A stretch of 18,462 bases of DNA from CAYVZU01 sp964455935 (GCA_964455935.1 CAYVZU010000079.1:1-18462), one strand, 5' to 3'. Shown: positions 1-8,043, counted from the first letter of the stretch. A program made the numbers and translations. Notes: a model not told the origin generated them from the sequence alone.

Positions 1-1427
1 TGCAAAATGTCCGCATAGGGATTGAAATCACCCAGGGTTTCCCGAATGTCCGGGTGCAGAATGCTTCTTTGCTCGCGATCCGAAAATGCTCCAAGCCAGA
101 CCTGGTTGCGGATGGGTCGGGAATATTCGAACCCCTTCAGAAATTGCTTGATTCGGAAATCGAAACTCATATTGCGGGAAGAGACTGGCAGCCGCGCGGC
201 CAATGGCGCAACGATTGATCGGTGCAGGCCGGACGGGATCCAGTCGTACAGCCGGGCCAGCGAATGCGCCAGAAATGGATCATAGCCGGCCAGCAGTTCG
301 TCGCCGCCATCCCCGCCCAGGGCCACGGTCACAAACTCGCGAGCGAACTTGGAGAGCATGTAGGTGGGCAGCACCGATGCATCGGCAAAAGGCTCGTCCA
401 GGAAATGCCACACCTCGGGCAGAATCCGGACCATGTCGCCGGGCGTGAAGATTCGCTCGTGATGGTCGGTGCCAAATGCTTTGGCCGCCAATCGCGCATA
501 GCCGGATTCGTCAAAACTTTTCTCCTGGAAACCGATGGAAAACGTCTTAATCCCCTGCGGGTCCATACCCCCGGCCAGAAGGGCCGCAATGGAGCTGGAA
601 TCCACCCCGCCCGAGAGGAAAACGCCAAGGGGCACATCGCTCATAAGACGGCGGTCGACCGAACGCTTCAGCAGGCGAAGCAGCTCGGATTCCAGATCGC
701 CGGGTTTTTCTGTTGGCGGCCGTCCGCCAAACTGGATTGACCAGAAGGGCGCAATCCGTGCCCCATCATTGACCGTGAAGCGAAGGAAATGACCGGGCAA
801 GAGCTTCTTGACGTTCTTGAGGATCGAATGCGGGGCGGGCAGATATTCGTAACTCAAGTACCGGCTTAAGCCTTCCGGATCGATCTCTTTCTCGAACTCG
901 GGCAGAACGAAAAAGGATTTCAGTTCCGAGGCAAACGCCAGGCCCATGGGGGAGGGCCAGTAATAGAGAGGTTTTTTGCCGAATCGATCCCGGACCAGGT
1001 AGAGGACCTGCCGTATCGAATCCCACAAAGCGAACGCGAACATCCCGTTCAGTTTATTGAACAGGTTCGTGCCAAGCTCCTCGTACCCGTGAAGGAGAAC
1101 TTCGGTATCGGTTTCAGACCGGAAACAATGGCCTTTTCCCGCCAGTTCGGCCTTGATCTCGCGATAATTATAAATTTCGCCGTTAAAAGTAACCCGGATG
1201 CTGCCATCCTCATTAGCCATCGGTTGATGGCCGAGAGGGGATAGATCGATAATGCTTAATCGGCGGTGTCCGAGTCCGATTTGAATGGAGGGTGCCGGGG
1301 AAATCTCGCTTTGCCAGGTGCCGCCGTCGTCAGGGCCCCGATGCCGCAGAACGTCCGTCATCCGCGCCAGAACGGCCGCATCGACCGGTTTGCCATCAGT
1401 GCGGAGAATGCCTGCGATGCCGCACAC
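1..1427 (-). CDS. asnB: Asparagine synthase (glutamine-hydrolysing), AsnB type, partial (3' end outside window)
   Basis: The protein transfers amide nitrogen from glutamine to an ATP-activated carboxylate, normally aspartate. About 475 codons are visible, reading off the left edge; such proteins are usually about 600-650 aa, so the C-terminus is missing. The GTG start (1427-1425) is followed directly by Cys-Gly-Ile-Ala-Gly, so the catalytic Cys of the class II glutamine amidotransferase is residue 2. RHRGPDD (about 28-34), GHRRLSIIDLS, FNGEIYNY and RDRFGKKPLYY mark the amidotransferase domain. LSGGVDSSS (about 271-279) is the PP-loop ATP-pyrophosphatase motif of the synthetase domain, followed by GGDGGDELLAGY. 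The gene lies 3 nt after the TPR-GT2 stop, so it is surely co-transcribed. AsnB-like enzymes in polysaccharide loci often amidate sugar acids or act in exopolysaccharide/exosortase loci; which substrate applies here is inference. The family call is secure. Confidence 0.95.
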   Translation of the reverse strand, partial: MCGIAGILRTDGKPVDAAVLARMTDVLRHRGPDDGGTWQSEISPAPSIQIGLGHRRLSIIDLSPLGHQPMANEDGSIRVTFNGEIYNYREIKAELAGKGHCFRSETDTEVLLHGYEELGTNLFNKLNGMFAFALWDSIRQVLYLVRDRFGKKPLYYWPSPMGLAFASELKSFFVLPEFEKEIDPEGLSRYLSYEYLPAPHSILKNVKKLLPGHFLRFTVNDGARIAPFWSIQFGGRPPTEKPGDLESELLRLLKRSVDRRLMSDVPLGVFLSGGVDSSSIAALLAGGMDPQGIKTFSIGFQEKSFDESGYARLAAKAFGTDHHERIFTPGDMVRILPEVWHFLDEPFADASVLPTYMLSKFAREFVTVALGGDGGDELLAGYDPFLAHSLARLYDWIPSGLHRSIVAPLAARLPVSSRNMSFDFRIKQFLKGFEYSRPIRNQVWLGAFSDREQRSILHPDIRETLGDFNPYADIL

Positions 1428-1430
1428 AAC

Positions 1431-3080
1431 TCAGATCCCAGTCGTGTCGTTCACGATCTTTTCAACAACGAAATAGTCCTTCTTCTGGCCTTCGAAATAG
1501 GAGCGGATGAGAATCTCCCCCAATAAGCCGAGGAACAGAATTTGCAGGCTTCCAAAGAAGAGTAGCGCAAACAGAATCAAGATCGTATTGATTGTGATGC
1601 CGATGTTGGTAAAAAACGCCACACCGGTAAGGGCGATCAGGAAAAGCATGCCATATCCTACGAGCTTCTTTGTAATTTTGCCGAAAAACTGAATGGGCCG
1701 CGTCATGTAGTCGGAAAAGAAGCGGACCACGATGAGATCAAAAACTACGCGGGAAACCCGCGATAGGTTGTACTTGGCTTTTCCGTGCATTCGCGGCCGG
1801 TGATTCACTGGAATCTCCGCCACCCGTACGCCCAGCCAGGCCGCGAACACCGGAATGAATCGGTGCATCTCGCCATACAGGTTGATGTTCTTGACGATTC
1901 CCTTTTTATAGGCTTTCAACGTGCAGCCAAAATCGCGGAGTTGAACTCCGGTGCCTTCAATAAGCTTGTTGATGATCCGGTTGGCGATTAAAGACGGGAT
2001 CTTCCGCGAAACCATTTTGTCCTGCCGGTTCTTGCGCCAACCGTTGACCAGGTCATAGCCCTCGGCCATCTTCGAAAGCAACTTGGGAATATCGGCCGGG
2101 TCGTTCTGCAGGTCTCCGTCAAGGGTGATTACCACATCGCCCTGCGCGTATTTAAACCCGGCGCACAAGGCTGCTGTCTGGCCGTAATTGCGGCGGAACA
2201 GGATAAGCTTAACCCTGTGGTCGATTGAGGCTATCTCCTCAAGGACAGACCTGCTTCCATCCATGCTGCCGTCGTCGATGAACACGATTTCATATTCCTG
2301 TTCGAGGTGCTTTAGTACCCCCGAGAGCTCGTTATAAAGCTTTGGAACATTTTCAAGTTCGTTGTAAATGGGAATGACGACCGACAATCCCGGAGAGCGG
2401 GCGGGCTCGTTCTGGCCGAACTGTTTGAGAATCTCGAGGGGCGCGATCTGAAAGGTTTTGCCGGAAAAAAGAAGTTCGCTGCGTGGTGCAACGCTGGCCA
2501 GTTTGTGAGCGCGCCCTTGTTTGAGTTTGGCGGCAAGATCGATTGCATCGGGATCCCTGCGGTCTTCGAGGGAAAGCCCGGCCAGGATTGCAGCGGCGTC
2601 TCCGGTTCGCCCCGCCGATAGATAGAGGTGCCCCAGGTTTATTTTGGGCACGAGGTAACCTGGGTTGGAATCCATTGCCTGCCGGAAATATCCAACTGCC
2701 TTCTCTTCGTCATGTTTTTCATGACAAAGCACTCCCAGGTCGTTGAGATACTGAACGTTGCCCGGCTGCAGCGCGACACACCGGTTTAGCAGATCGATGG
2801 CTTCCGAAACCCGGCCGGCCGAACGCAGCAAAACTGCATATCCGTAGAGCGTGTCGGGGTGTTGCGGACGGAGGGCTAGGGCTTTTTGAAAGAATTCTTC
2901 GCTGCGGGGCACGTTTCCAAGCGAGCGGTAACAATTGGCCAAGACATGGCAGGTATCGGCATTGTCGGGCCGCATCCCAAAGGCGCGTTCCAAAGGAGTC
3001 AGCGCAGAGGCGATGTCCCCTTTGTCGATAAGCCGGAGGGCCTCATCAATGGCGCTTGCGTATTCCGTCATTTCTGCCAT
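1431..3080 (-). CDS. TPR-GT2 fusion: polyprenol-phosphate-type glycosyltransferase with N-terminal TPRs
   Basis: The protein is about 549 aa. Residues 1-170 hold tandem TPR helices (for example ALRPQHPDTLYGYAVLLRSAGR and the following LQPGNVQYLNDLGVL unit). The GT2 domain starts with SVVIPIYNE at about 233, followed by IDDGSMDGS (about 268) and the DGDLQNDP metal/donor motif (about 321). Two hydrophobic segments (about 471-494 and 497-524) close the protein, as in GtrB/ArnC/DPM1-like enzymes. These move a sugar from a nucleotide donor onto undecaprenyl phosphate at the inner face of the membrane. The reading frame is open 32 codons further upstream, but that extension is of poor composition; the ATG at 3080 directly precedes AEMTEYASAIDEAL. 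No Shine-Dalgarno is visible, and a -10-like box lies 7 nt upstream. The TPR fusion suggests a partner-docking or protein-glycosylation role, which is inference. Confidence 0.9.
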   Translation of the reverse strand: MAEMTEYASAIDEALRLIDKGDIASALTPLERAFGMRPDNADTCHVLANCYRSLGNVPRSEEFFQKALALRPQHPDTLYGYAVLLRSAGRVSEAIDLLNRCVALQPGNVQYLNDLGVLCHEKHDEEKAVGYFRQAMDSNPGYLVPKINLGHLYLSAGRTGDAAAILAGLSLEDRRDPDAIDLAAKLKQGRAHKLASVAPRSELLFSGKTFQIAPLEILKQFGQNEPARSPGLSVVIPIYNELENVPKLYNELSGVLKHLEQEYEIVFIDDGSMDGSRSVLEEIASIDHRVKLILFRRNYGQTAALCAGFKYAQGDVVITLDGDLQNDPADIPKLLSKMAEGYDLVNGWRKNRQDKMVSRKIPSLIANRIINKLIEGTGVQLRDFGCTLKAYKKGIVKNINLYGEMHRFIPVFAAWLGVRVAEIPVNHRPRMHGKAKYNLSRVSRVVFDLIVVRFFSDYMTRPIQFFGKITKKLVGYGMLFLIALTGVAFFTNIGITINTILILFALLFFGSLQILFLGLLGEILIRSYFEGQKKDYFVVEKIVNDTTGI

Positions 3081-3087
3081 TGCATGG

Positions 3088-3116
3088 AGTATAGCTTTTT
3101 CGGAATGATTGAAGAA
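3088..3116 (-). promoter_or_regulatory. Possible promoter placing the transcript start at the GT2 start codon
   Basis: On the minus strand a TATACT box (3093-3088) matches five of six -10 consensus positions. It ends 7 nt before the ATG at 3080, which would give a leaderless or nearly leaderless mRNA, in agreement with the absent Shine-Dalgarno. At 17-bp spacing the -35 (TTCTTC, 3116-3111) is poor. Tentative. Confidence 0.3.
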
Positions 3117-3181
3117 AGGAAGGGATGGGGACAAGAATGAAAGGGACTCCAAACGCGAAAAAGGGAACAGGGGCAATGCGC

Positions 3182-3367
3182 TAGCCCGATCTATTCATAA
3201 ACTTTCGTTTACGAGGGTCGCAAGTGCCTGTCAGATGTGGTCGCCCTCAGGTCTGAGCACCGCAGGCGTACTTGAAAAGTACGTTGAGGATGCGCAGGAC
3301 CGAGGACGGCCGCAGATGATAGGTAATTGCGCGCCGCAGTAGAAATGTTTATGAATAGATCGGGCTA
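3182..3367. mobile_element. MITE-like inverted-repeat element, about 186 bp, TA-flanked
   Basis: The ends 3182-3202 and 3347-3367 are perfect 21-bp inverted repeats; taking the outer TA as a target duplication, the terminal repeat is GCCCGATCTATTCATAAAC. The interior is also roughly palindromic: about two thirds of the 54-nt half-arms pair, many mismatches on the plus strand are G.T wobbles, and a 7-bp stem with a GAA loop (3267-3283) lies at the exact centre. No credible coding sequence is inside. TA at both edges is typical of IS630/Tc1-mariner-type transposition, so a non-autonomous element moved by such a transposase is likely, though TA could simply be part of the palindrome. The right end supplies the stop codon of the neighbouring CgeB-like gene. 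A REP/RAYT-type hairpin repeat is the alternative. Confidence 0.75.
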
Positions 3368-4522
3368 TGAGATAGCCTCGAGAATTTCCCGCACCCGGTG
3401 CAGGTACGTATGACGGGTACTCACCTTTTCATAACCGCGCCCGGCAATTGCCTCGCGTTCTTCCGGGTGCGCCAGAAAGTGCCGGATCTTGGCTATGGCA
3501 TCCGCAAGACCGCTGAACTCGACCAATTCCTGGTCCGGTCCCGAGGTTTTAAAGTAATCCGCATTGCAGGGTCGTTTATCAGTAAGCAGAAAACAACGCG
3601 AGCCCAGGCAATCGAAGATTCTTTGGGTAAAACCGTCGCGGATCTGAGATCGCGTGATGTTGAGGTTGATCCGGGCGGAGTGATAGGTTTCGCAGAGATT
3701 GGTGTAGTAGCCGACACTCATGCGGCTGGAATCGAACCTCAGAATCTGATTCCAGTCGGCATCGCCAAAGCATTGGAAGGAAAACTCCTGCTGCCGGTCC
3801 AGATGCATGATCAGGTCCTTGCGATGCTGGAATCCAACAAACCACTCCACGAGAAAGGTGAACTTGTCGCGATCTTCCACGTTGTTCCACCAACGGCCGC
3901 GTTGCGGCGGTTTTTGAAGCCAGGCGGGGATGTTCAGGGTCTGATTACGGCTGTACAGCCGCCGGCATTCGGCCATTAGATCCGCAAAGCGCGACAGCAG
4001 TTCCTCCTCCTTTGCCTGGATGAGTTCGGCCATTTTTTCCAATGTCGAATTACCCACGAAAACAACATCGTGCCGCTGCGCAACTGCCTGGCCTTTCAAA
4101 GGATTAAACATCTCAGGATCAAAGGCAAGCGGAAGAAACCGGGCGGGCTTGCCCTTGGCCCGCATGGGTTCTACGTAGGAGCGGTCCGAAACGAAATCGA
4201 CCACGCGAGGGCCGGCTGGAATCTGGCGATAGCCGTACAGCTCCTGGTATAGCGGATTGTCGACATACCAGTTGACCAGTGCAATCCCAAGCTGGTTGAG
4301 AAACGCGACAATTCGCCCGCTGCGATCCAACCCATTCGCGTTGACCGTCAGCACAAGATCGGGCTTGCGGCTCTGGAGAATTTCAAGGGTCTGCTCCAGG
4401 GCGTTTCCTTCCGGAAATTGGGGCACCCGGAGTTTGACAATGCCCTGGCCGCCCAGTGCGGCCAGGGCATTCTGAATCTCTTTTTCAACTAGGAATCCAG
4501 TGCACAGAAAGAGCAGTGTCAT
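3365..4522 (-). CDS. CgeB-like glycosyltransferase (DUF3880 + Glyco_trans_1_2 type)
   Basis: The protein has 385 aa and a GT-B-like plan. The N-terminal half begins MTLLFLCTGFLVEKEI and contains WYVDNPLY (about 85-92), SDRSYVEPMRAKG and PLAFDPEMF, as in DUF3880 proteins. The C-terminal half has VVFVGN (about 153-158) and INLNITRSQIRDGFTQRIFD followed by CFLLTDKR, the donor-binding segment of the CgeB/Glyco_trans_1_2 family. The ATG at 4522 overlaps the upstream stop as ATGA; the frame is open far beyond it, but that extension is out-of-frame sequence of the upstream gene. The stop codon TAG (3367-3365) lies in the right end of the MITE-like element. Relatives commonly sit in polysaccharide or flagellin-glycosylation loci. 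The sugar donor and acceptor cannot be read from the sequence. Confidence 0.88.
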   Translation of the reverse strand: MTLLFLCTGFLVEKEIQNALAALGGQGIVKLRVPQFPEGNALEQTLEILQSRKPDLVLTVNANGLDRSGRIVAFLNQLGIALVNWYVDNPLYQELYGYRQIPAGPRVVDFVSDRSYVEPMRAKGKPARFLPLAFDPEMFNPLKGQAVAQRHDVVFVGNSTLEKMAELIQAKEEELLSRFADLMAECRRLYSRNQTLNIPAWLQKPPQRGRWWNNVEDRDKFTFLVEWFVGFQHRKDLIMHLDRQQEFSFQCFGDADWNQILRFDSSRMSVGYYTNLCETYHSARINLNITRSQIRDGFTQRIFDCLGSRCFLLTDKRPCNADYFKTSGPDQELVEFSGLADAIAKIRHFLAHPEEREAIAGRGYEKVSTRHTYLHRVREILEAIS

Positions 4523-6252
4523 TTCAGAGCCTCCGCCAGCCGGCGAACCTCCTCCGCCTCCGGGAAGGCCTGCTGCAAACCGGCCAACACCGCTCTTTGC
4601 TCTTCCGCATTTTGACAGAGGTAGATGCGCTGATACAGATCCATGAGCGATTTCTCGCACGCGACTCTGCCTTCCGACACAAACGCGAAGAAGGCGTCCT
4701 CGAACTCCCGAAAGAATGCCAAGTGTTTTCTGGTGATCGGCTCCAGGCCCTTGATGTTGTGGATCATTGCCAAAACCGCATCCAGCCAATTCAAATCCGG
4801 GCTCTGCGGCAGTTCCAGCCGCTGGAGAATTTCCGTGGGTTCAATCCACTCGCGCAGGTAAAGCAGGCTGCGGAAAAGCAGAAAAGATAGCAGAACCGGG
4901 TAATTGCAAATCCATTCCAGGTCGAACGGGCAAAGCGTTGCATTCTGGTTCACAATATTGCGGGGGAGCAGATCGAATGCTTCTCCGGACACAAGAATGT
5001 CGCCGGGGCAGGTGAGTAAAGGAATGTTTGAAACCCCGGGCAGACCGTATTTCTCGTGTACCAGGCGGATGTATTTTCCAAGATCTCCATAGAATCCGGG
5101 TTTGTTGGATGCGCGAATATTTTCGACCATTTGCAAAAGGAGAGTGCGGCCTTCGAAAAGGGGGCCGGTAAGATTTGGCTGGAACGAAAAGATCTCGCCT
5201 TTGCGGGGGACGCCTTCTTTGTGGACTTGCATGGACGAATCGCCGGCCTTGATAAAGGTTCGGGTCCGGGCAAAAGCGGGCCTGCGTTCTCCTGACAAGG
5301 ACAGAACCTGCCAGGGAATCCGCGGCAGGTCCGCCGCGGAGCGGGCGGCCAGGACCACAAACGAATTGGCCAACTGTCCCAGAAGGCCGCCTTGGGCCAG
5401 CTTAATGCCCAACACCAAATCGCTTCCCTCATTCGATACGGAGCCCGGCACGACTCCCAGGCCGTCCAAAGCGGCCCAACAGCCCAGTGAAACGAGCTTG
5501 CGGTTGGATGCTTCGGGCGTAAGAAAGACGGCCGGGGTGACATGATCGGGATACGCGAAAACCGTCTGAATAGCGGGAAATCCCACCCGGCAAAGCCATT
5601 TGGCGACCTGGCTGCTGTCCAGGCGGGGCGCATTCTCCGGGTTTTCGAAAACGGGGGCACCCGGCAGAGGGGCCGATTTCGTTTCGAGGTTTCGAAGGCC
5701 ATTCCGGTTTTCCACCGCAAAAATTAAAATCCCGCCGGGCCCAAGCAATCCGGCAACGGTCTTCAAGGTTTGCTCAAGTTCCGCCAATCCCCGCTTTTTG
5801 GACGCATACTCATAGGGATCAACGACCAGTACGCCGATTTCGCATTGGCTCGCATCAGGCGTGGGCGCGCCGCGAATAATCTTAATATTGGAAAGCCCTC
5901 GGCATCGTTGCGCGGCGGCCACGGCCAGATCCGGATCTTCTTCGAATGCGATCACGCTTCGAAACGTTTCTCCGAGATAGCGCGTGATCGCGCCGGCCCC
6001 GGCATGGGCTTCGATCACCGAAGCGTTCGTCGGGAGAGGAAATACACGAACAACAAGATGTCGTTTCCAAGAGAAATAACGCTGCAAGTATCCGCGCGAA
6101 TAGGCTTTCCAACAAAAAAATTCGTTGGACTCGGTGCCAAGGTCCGACAGTTGTTCGGCAATGCGGGCTGCTGCGTGCTGAACGGAACGGCTGGAAGTAA
6201 GAATTTGTACAGCCTGGGCCGAGGCCCCGGCGGAATCGAAATCAGCCTTCAT
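4519..6252 (-). CDS. SAM-methyltransferase-like protein with C-terminal D-x-EW domain
   Basis: The protein has 577 aa. The N-terminal class I methyltransferase-like fold (about 50-245) has the segment EAHAGAGAITRYLGE (81-95), acidic FEEDPD after strand 2, VVDPYEY (143-149), GPGGILIFAVENRNGL (171-186) and YPDHVTPAVFL (234-244). This layout matches polysaccharide-locus methyltransferases with a GAITRYLGE and 'ENxxGLKY' signature. The C-terminal half (about 320-577) carries CPFDLEWICNYPV (441-453) and a hydrophobic FLLFRSLLYL, resembling the D-x-EW segment of the second domain in those two-domain proteins; its function is not established as far as I know. The canonical E-x-G-x-G-x-G loop has His instead of the first Gly (E81-A-H83-A-G-A-G), so SAM binding is uncertain. 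ATGA overlaps both neighbours, indicating translational coupling. It may methylate a sugar of the glycan made here. Confidence 0.75.
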   Translation of the reverse strand: MKADFDSAGASAQAVQILTSSRSVQHAAARIAEQLSDLGTESNEFFCWKAYSRGYLQRYFSWKRHLVVRVFPLPTNASVIEAHAGAGAITRYLGETFRSVIAFEEDPDLAVAAAQRCRGLSNIKIIRGAPTPDASQCEIGVLVVDPYEYASKKRGLAELEQTLKTVAGLLGPGGILIFAVENRNGLRNLETKSAPLPGAPVFENPENAPRLDSSQVAKWLCRVGFPAIQTVFAYPDHVTPAVFLTPEASNRKLVSLGCWAALDGLGVVPGSVSNEGSDLVLGIKLAQGGLLGQLANSFVVLAARSAADLPRIPWQVLSLSGERRPAFARTRTFIKAGDSSMQVHKEGVPRKGEIFSFQPNLTGPLFEGRTLLLQMVENIRASNKPGFYGDLGKYIRLVHEKYGLPGVSNIPLLTCPGDILVSGEAFDLLPRNIVNQNATLCPFDLEWICNYPVLLSFLLFRSLLYLREWIEPTEILQRLELPQSPDLNWLDAVLAMIHNIKGLEPITRKHLAFFREFEDAFFAFVSEGRVACEKSLMDLYQRIYLCQNAEEQRAVLAGLQQAFPEAEEVRRLAEALK

Positions 6253-7310
6253 CTGGAGTGGCTCCGGTATTGGGAATCGTTTCCGCCGCCCGACTCAACA
6301 ACATCCATTAATGTTGCGGCCCTGCAAAGATAACTGTTTTCGAGCCGGGTCCTTTCCAGCCCGCGGGCCGCGATTGCGACAGCTTCCTGCTCATGAGCGA
6401 GATAATAGGTAGCTTTGTCGTATAGCTCTTCGTTTGTTTCGTAGCACACAATTTCTCTGCCTTCTTCGAAGAAGCGGCTCACAAGAGGCCGGCGGTCCAC
6501 GATCTGCAGGGCGCCGCACGCGGGAATGGAAAACAGAAACGGATTGACGAAATCGCCGTTTACATGGATTCCATTATCCCGGTAAGGCGAGGAATGAAGA
6601 TTAAGGGCCATGCGCGAGGTCCGGTAGATTTGCGCACACTCTTCCAGCGGCAGCCAGCCGCGCGGTTCCTGTAACAAGATTGAAATTCCCGACACGCCGG
6701 TTTTATCCCAATCCGGACCCCAGATGCGCAACGGCAACCGTTTAGCTGCCATTGCTTCGAAGACGCCGATGCGGTTTTTGTAAGGCGACCCGACAAAGGC
6801 CAATGGAACAGCTCTGGCAAGGTCCGAACAGGAATAAAATGTCCTTGGGTTGAATCCGGTAGGAAGGAAATGGGCTTTGTAGCCATGCTCGGCCAACAGG
6901 GAATCGAATTCGCCTGGCTGAATTGTAAAGAAGAAATCCGCCGCGTCGATCAGATCTTTCCACCAGTGACTCCAAAGCCGGAAATCTTCGACCCACCACA
7001 CCGCAACGGCGCACCCGTATACGCTGCATTCCTGCACGTAGCTCCTGCGAACCGGCGCCAACGCCGGAATGATGACCAGGTCCGGCCTCTGCGAGCGGAC
7101 ATGGGCCGCCAGGTCTTCGTTGATGCGCTCCACTGCGATCTCGAATTCCGGAGCCGCGGTTTTAAGGGGATCACCCCGGAAATACCGGGCTCCGTCTATT
7201 TCCTCGATTTCCCGTCCCAGGTCGCGAAGTGCTTCAATCAAATCTTTGGCAACCACGCGCGATCCGCCTCGAATGGGGCTGACCACAAGTATTCGTTTGA
7301 TGGTTCTCAT
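6249..7310 (-). CDS. CgeB-like glycosyltransferase (second copy)
   Basis: The protein has 353 aa. The N-terminal Rossmann-like half starts MRTIKRILVVSPIRGGS; RPDLVIIPAL (75-84) and WWVEDFRLW (105-113) follow. The middle holds FFTIQPGEFDSLL and LPTGFNPRTFY. The C-terminal donor-binding half has AFVGSPYKNR (171-180), ALNLHSS (235-241), NGIHVNGDFVNPF (246-258) and ACGALQIVDRRPL, hallmarks of the CgeB-like family with Glyco_trans_1_2. The ATG at 7310 follows the upstream stop by 1 nt; a TTG five codons earlier is a weaker alternative. It differs from the 385-aa CgeB-like neighbour throughout, so this is an old paralogue pair rather than a recent duplication. Probably a cytoplasmic sugar transferase acting on the same glycan or protein acceptor. 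Confidence 0.88.
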   Translation of the reverse strand: MRTIKRILVVSPIRGGSRVVAKDLIEALRDLGREIEEIDGARYFRGDPLKTAAPEFEIAVERINEDLAAHVRSQRPDLVIIPALAPVRRSYVQECSVYGCAVAVWWVEDFRLWSHWWKDLIDAADFFFTIQPGEFDSLLAEHGYKAHFLPTGFNPRTFYSCSDLARAVPLAFVGSPYKNRIGVFEAMAAKRLPLRIWGPDWDKTGVSGISILLQEPRGWLPLEECAQIYRTSRMALNLHSSPYRDNGIHVNGDFVNPFLFSIPACGALQIVDRRPLVSRFFEEGREIVCYETNEELYDKATYYLAHEQEAVAIAARGLERTRLENSYLCRAATLMDVVESGGGNDSQYRSHSR

Positions 7311-7311
7311 T

Positions 7312-8019
7312 TCAAACGCCTGCAAACAGCTCGCCCGACCGGACGAGATTATATAGCTTCAGCACCGGTTTGGGCATCGATATCAGTGTGGCATCACAAA
7401 AGGGGAACTCGTTGCAGGCAGGCTGCAGGACCTGCGAATCGTCTATAACGCCGGAGGCAAATGGAAGACGGTTGACAAGGTCCGGATTTGTCAGGAGTTG
7501 GTCGTAATCCAATATTACAGCGGGTGCCTTAAGAGAACGCGCAAAGCGCACCAGATATTCGCACCAAAGCATAATTCCCTGATCCGAACCGAGAAAGTGC
7601 CTTTTTTCGAGACTTCGGACAACCGACGCTGGATTTCGGATACATAAGATAATCCGATCCAGGTTCCGGCAGGCCGCTTGCCATAGGGGAAGCGTCAGAC
7701 ACAACCGAGGGTCCTTTATGAGATCGCCATCGAAGCGGTCAAGAAATTGCCGGATGACCGCAGCGCCTTGCGGGGGTAAGGAGCGTTCTTCCGAAGGGGG
7801 TTTGTTCCAGGCACCGCCCGCTGCGCTAAGGATTTTGTCGTTGACGCGTACGGCCCCCAGGTTGTCGAGATCGCCCTGGGGCCGGTCTTGGCCCGGCTTG
7901 CGCAGAACCGGATGGGATTTCCCCAATCGAAATCCGCGCTGCTCGAGCAATGCCGCAGCCAGGCTAGTCGCGCTTCCGGGCGCTCCGGTAATGAGAATCG
8001 TAGCGGGTCCTCCTGTCAA
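7312..8019 (-). CDS. Sulfotransferase-like protein
   Basis: The protein has 235 aa. ILITGAPGSATSLAAALLE (8-26) resembles the 5'-phosphosulfate loop of PAPS-dependent sulfotransferases, KDPRLCLTLPLW (102-113) the second strand, and IILCIRNPASVVRSL (123-137) the 3'-phosphate-binding segment with its Arg and Ser. Such enzymes place sulfate on sugars, lipids or protein glycans. It is the first gene of the minus-strand operon. The start is unusual: the best in-frame candidate is TTG at 8019, followed immediately by ACAGGAGGA, so a perfect Shine-Dalgarno lies inside the first codons rather than before them. An ACG or ATT start 6-7 codons later would fit that Shine-Dalgarno better but would begin just before the P-loop strand. 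The N-terminus is therefore uncertain. The family is fairly sure; the acceptor is unknown. Confidence 0.78.
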   Translation of the reverse strand: MTGGPATILITGAPGSATSLAAALLEQRGFRLGKSHPVLRKPGQDRPQGDLDNLGAVRVNDKILSAAGGAWNKPPSEERSLPPQGAAVIRQFLDRFDGDLIKDPRLCLTLPLWQAACRNLDRIILCIRNPASVVRSLEKRHFLGSDQGIMLWCEYLVRFARSLKAPAVILDYDQLLTNPDLVNRLPFASGVIDDSQVLQPACNEFPFCDATLISMPKPVLKLYNLVRSGELFAGV

Positions 8020-8043
8020 AATCGCGTCTAAGCGTGGGCGGAT

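Noticed and set aside
3120..3181. GGGGACAAGAATGAAAGGGACT-like stretch as a second mobile element
   Set aside because: It recalls GGGACAG-type repeats near RAYT transposases, but no inverted partner or boundary is visible.
4523..4789. N-terminal extension of the CgeB-like gene at 3365-4522
   Set aside because: The extra 89 residues are Gly/Arg-rich out-of-frame translation of the upstream gene; the ATGA overlap start fits the family N-terminus.
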